This document shows, piece after piece, positions 61,176-64,000 of a DNA stretch of 64,000 nt. Origin of the DNA: an uncultured Aquimarina sp. (GTDB lineage Bacteria; Bacteroidota; Bacteroidia; Flavobacteriales; Flavobacteriaceae); the NCBI GenBank assembly GCA_947489685.1, contig CANLEM010000001.1, positions 558,001 to 622,000 of the forward strand. The letters are read 5' to 3'. The translations under genes were made by a program, and so were the position numbers. Under the pieces are notes generated by a model. That model was not told the origin of the DNA. It searched no databases and worked only from the letters and a program-made list of their open reading frames with translations. Position 1 is the first letter of the stretch. Every line of letters begins with the position of its first letter.

Positions 61176-61775
61176 CCAAAAATTAACCAAAGTTAATTGT
61201 GGAATAACTCCGATCAAGAAACCTAAGACTAATTCGAGATTAGTATGCGCTTTACAATGTAGTCTTGATGACGCGACTAATCCGTTTGCAATCATTAAAC
61301 CCGCAATAAGTAAAGTGAGATTCATTCCAAAGTGAATACTTAATGCTATGGTAAACATAGTAACTCCACTGATCCCAATCATATGTATGCTTGCTTTGAT
61401 ATTGAATAATACCATAAAAATTGAACTAAGCATCGAGAATAAGATGCCTAAAAAGAAAAAATAAAGCTCGGGGTATCGATATACATCAACAACCATTTTT
61501 ATGACTACAATCAATAATATAGATTGTAATAATAAAGGGATTTTTCGCTGTTTTACATCTTCCAAATGAATAGAACTAATGGTGCCCAGGCTTTTAAGAA
61601 AGAAAAACAAAACAACAGGAATAAAAACGGTTAATACCATTACACCAAATACTTTTGTTTTTATAATATCATCCGGAATAAACCGGGGAGCAGCAGTAAA
61701 ATAGATAATGGCACCCAAAACGGGCATTAACAAAGGGTGAAGGATGTAAGAAATGCTTTTTAAAAAAAAGTTCAT
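61170..61775 (-). CDS. Polytopic membrane protein, distantly PAP2-like
   Basis: A 201-residue protein from the ATG at 61775 with five or six hydrophobic helices. The C-terminal block ASSRLHCKAHTNLELVLGFLIG resembles the SR...H...(D/E) end of PAP2-type phosphatases, but the upstream KxxxxxxRP and PSGH motifs are not evident, so catalysis is doubtful. It is coupled to rpoN (TGATG, one-base overlap). Confidence 0.75.
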   Translation of the reverse strand: MNFFLKSISYILHPLLMPVLGAIIYFTAAPRFIPDDIIKTKVFGVMVLTVFIPVVLFFFLKSLGTISSIHLEDVKQRKIPLLLQSILLIVVIKMVVDVYRYPELYFFFLGILFSMLSSIFMVLFNIKASIHMIGISGVTMFTIALSIHFGMNLTLLIAGLMIANGLVASSRLHCKAHTNLELVLGFLIGVIPQLTLVNFWL

Positions 61776-63235
61776 CAAATTTTCTTTCGTAACCGTGCTA
61801 CAGGAATATCTAACTGTTCTCTGTATTTGGCTACTGTTCTTCTGGCGATCGGATATCCTTTTTCTTTAAGGATTTTGGCAAGTTTCTCGTCTGTTAACGG
61901 TTTTTTCTTGTCTTCTTCGCCAATAGTTATTTCTAATATTTTCTTGATCTCTCTGGTAGAAACTTCTTCTCCCTGATCATTTGTCATTGATTCAGAAAAG
62001 AATTCTTTTATAAGTTTTGTTCCATAAGGAGTGTCTACATATTTGCTATTCGCTACCCGAGAAACTGTGCTTACGTCCATATCAATCTCATCTGCAATGT
62101 CTTTTAAGATCATTGGTTTAAGATTACGTTCGTCACCACTTAAGAAATAACTATTTTGATAGTGCATTATTGCACTCATGGTAATAAAAAGTGTCTGTTG
62201 TCTTTGTTTAACTGCTTCAATAAACCATTTTGCCGCATCTAATTTCTGCTTAATAAACATTACCGCTTCTTTCTGCGATTTGGATTTTTCTTTACTTGCT
62301 TTATAGCCTTGGAGCATATTATTATACTCTCGAGAAACATGTAATTCTGGTGCATTCCGGCCATTAAGTGTTAGCTCAAGTTCGCCATCTACAATTCTTA
62401 TGGTAAAGTCAGGAACAACATGCTCTATCATTCGATTGTTACCAGCATAGGCACCACCTGGTTTAGGGTTTAAGTGCTCTATTTCTTCGATAGCTTCTTT
62501 AAGTTGTTCTTCGGTAACATCAAACTTTACTAATAATTTGTCGTAATGTTTTTTACTAAAATGGTCGAAAGCTTTTTTAAGTATTTCGGATGCGAGTTTT
62601 ATAGGGATAGTGGTTTCTTTTCTATCCAACTGAATCCATAGGCATTCTTGCAAGTTACGAGCTCCTACACCAGCCGGATCTAATTGATGTACTATCTTAA
62701 GGATGTTTTCTATTTTCTCTTCACTTGTATATACATTTTGAGTAAATGCAAGGTCATCCAAAATATCAGATAATAATCTTCTGATGTACCCGCTTTCATC
62801 TACACTACCTACCAAAAACTCCGCTATTTGTCGCTCTTCTTCATCTAGACGATAAGTGTTTAATTGATTGATAAGATGTTGATGAAATGAGGTGCCTGAT
62901 GCATATGGCACACTTTTTTCTTCATCATCAGAGCTATAGTTGTTTGAACTTAATCTATAACTTGGTATTTCGTCATCACTTAAGTATTCATCAACATTGA
63001 TATCTGTCTCGATTTTTTCATTACCATAGTCATCATCACTAGCGTTTTCGTTGCTGAAGCTATCTTCAAATTCATCAGCTTTTTCCTTACCGCTATCCAA
63101 AGCAGGATTTTCTTCCATCTCTTGCTTTAGTCGTTGTTCAAAAGCTTGCGTAGGAAGTTGTATCAACTTCATTAACTGAATCTGTTGAGGAGATAGTTTT
63201 TGGGAAAGTTTAAAATTTAGTTGTTGCTTTAGCAT
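61775..63235 (-). CDS. rpoN: RNA polymerase sigma-54 factor
   Basis: A 486-residue sigma-54 from the ATG at 63235 (an earlier in-frame start adds 13 residues). Region I is MLKQQLNFKLSQKLSPQQIQ..MKLIQLP, binding enhancer-binding proteins. An acidic region II (about 50-115, Asp/Glu/Ser-rich) follows, then the core-binding domain, a helix-turn-helix (LKDIADEIDMDVSTVSRVANSKY), and the RpoN box ARRTVAKYRE at the C-terminus, which contacts the -24 element. Length is normal. Confidence 0.97.
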   Translation of the reverse strand: MLKQQLNFKLSQKLSPQQIQLMKLIQLPTQAFEQRLKQEMEENPALDSGKEKADEFEDSFSNENASDDDYGNEKIETDINVDEYLSDDEIPSYRLSSNNYSSDDEEKSVPYASGTSFHQHLINQLNTYRLDEEERQIAEFLVGSVDESGYIRRLLSDILDDLAFTQNVYTSEEKIENILKIVHQLDPAGVGARNLQECLWIQLDRKETTIPIKLASEILKKAFDHFSKKHYDKLLVKFDVTEEQLKEAIEEIEHLNPKPGGAYAGNNRMIEHVVPDFTIRIVDGELELTLNGRNAPELHVSREYNNMLQGYKASKEKSKSQKEAVMFIKQKLDAAKWFIEAVKQRQQTLFITMSAIMHYQNSYFLSGDERNLKPMILKDIADEIDMDVSTVSRVANSKYVDTPYGTKLIKEFFSESMTNDQGEEVSTREIKKILEITIGEEDKKKPLTDEKLAKILKEKGYPIARRTVAKYREQLDIPVARLRKKI

Positions 63236-63455
63236 AAAAAATATCAATGTTCTTCTACTCACAAAAATAAACAAAAAACACTGTTTTTATGAAAGTATTG
63301 GATGGTTAGTTTATTTAAAAATGCAGTAAAATCATAACAATATGCTAATTGTTATAATTTTCTTTACTGGATTCAATCAATAAACGAGCCAAAGGTGATT
63401 TTAATATGCGAAAAAAGTTTTTTTATGACTAGTCTAAAATGAAAAAACAAGAATG

Positions 63456-64000
63456 TTAAGGAACAAATATTTTGTTTTTGATAGCATAGATCACCAAACC
63501 TGTTCTGTTTTTAAGATTTAATTTCTCAAAAATAGAATCTCTGTATCCCTCAATAGTTTTAGGGCTTAAAAACATGTCACTCGCAATCTCTTTATAGGTT
63601 TTTTCTGTGCAGGCATGTTTTATAAACTCTAACTCTCGATCTTTTAGGGCTACTGCCTTATCTTCTTTAGGATTTAAAGAGCCTAATAATAAATTTGTTA
63701 CATCTTTGGTGTGATAAAATCCAGTTTCCTGAACTTGAATAAGCGCGTTTTCGAGAATGCTTTTTTCTGTGTCCTTAAGCAGATAACCTTTGGCCCCAGC
63801 TCTTAACATTTTAAGAATAGTGTTTTCATCCTCTTCAACAGATAGTGCAAGTACTTTAACCTGCGGATACTCATCTTTGAGTGCTGCTGTAGTTTCAATG
63901 CCATTCATTATAGGCATATTGATATCCATCAGTACGATATCAGGAATGTTTTTTGGATCTTTAAAACGGGTAAGTAGTTCTTTACCATTTTTGCAGATGT
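63456..64000 (-). CDS. LuxR/NarL-type response regulator (N-terminus outside window)
   Basis: The frame is open at the right edge, so the gene continues beyond 64000. About 180 residues are seen. The receiver domain has the phosphorylated Asp in VLMDINMPIMNG, the Thr/Ser position in LALSVEED, and Lys in YLLKD. The LuxR-type helix-turn-helix follows (ELEFIKHACTEKTYKEIASDMFLSPKTIEGYRDSIFEKLNLKNR). The partner histidine kinase is probably upstream, outside the window. The Met at the receiver motif is not the real start. Confidence 0.93.
   Translation of the reverse strand, partial: ICKNGKELLTRFKDPKNIPDIVLMDINMPIMNGIETTAALKDEYPQVKVLALSVEEDENTILKMLRAGAKGYLLKDTEKSILENALIQVQETGFYHTKDVTNLLLGSLNPKEDKAVALKDRELEFIKHACTEKTYKEIASDMFLSPKTIEGYRDSIFEKLNLKNRTGLVIYAIKNKIFVP

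Noticed and set aside
1..64000. CRISPR arrays, prophage, rRNA genes or further tRNAs
   Set aside because: No regularly spaced repeats, phage structural genes or rRNA segments were seen; only one tRNA was found.

Overview
The window is low-GC, gene-dense chromosomal DNA from a marine-type member of Bacteroidota, most likely family Flavobacteriaceae and perhaps near Aquimarina (inference from gene families and order; no 16S is present). Supporting signs are TAnnTTTG-type promoters, very short 5' leaders, a class II HMG-CoA reductase with a GHMP kinase, tandem exbD genes, many lipoproteins with a C-terminal SC lipobox, and the mre/rodA/purH order. There is no transposase, integrase, prophage or CRISPR array. 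One tRNA (Ser-GGA) is present.

Layout. 1-1613: end of sucA and all of sucB (2-oxoglutarate dehydrogenase). 1617-3889: mevalonate genes on the minus strand. 4107-9443: a peptide-scavenging unit (DPP-IV-type peptidase and two POT transporters). 9482-14128: four unfamiliar minus-strand genes that appear to have been inserted into the transcription terminator downstream of the second POT gene; a 17-bp repeat flanks them and the two halves of the old hairpin lie on either side. 14204-18125: a thioredoxin-like protein, a lipoprotein, a serine hydrolase and an M57-type metallopeptidase. 18580-26910: comEC, an NlpC/P60 lipoprotein, lpxB, surE, then a Tsp/Prc protease and an ABC permease.

26915-35158 is the most unusual region: a peptide secretion and maturation locus. 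It has two hydrophobic bacteriocin-like precursors with double-glycine leaders (one or both too short for routine gene calling), a membrane protein, a thioredoxin-like protein and a C39-peptidase ABC exporter on the minus strand. On the plus strand are a membrane-anchored TPR/AraC-type regulator and two Cys-rich precursors with lanthipeptide-type leaders. A convergent gene encodes a fused C39-like, VKOR and DsbA-like disulfide-forming enzyme. Every precursor has cysteines and no lanthionine or radical-SAM enzyme is in view, so disulfide maturation is the simplest model. A shared motif (TTCATGAAAACG) precedes both precursor operons.

35440-43460: a secreted nuclease, the cell-shape operon mreBCD-mrdA-rodA and purH. 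43581-53837: an FtsX-type permease, then a CHAT protease-like TPR protein with a PKD/beta-barrel partner and a retropepsin-like protein, and two lipoproteins that share an ECF-like promoter and an N-terminal LPNNSR motif, placed divergently from an ECF-like sigma factor and its TPR membrane partner. 53967-64000: a conserved small protein, TatD, asparaginase, tRNA-Ser, exbB with two copies of an exbD pair, an outer-membrane beta-barrel protein, a membrane protein, rpoN, and a LuxR-type response regulator cut by the window edge.
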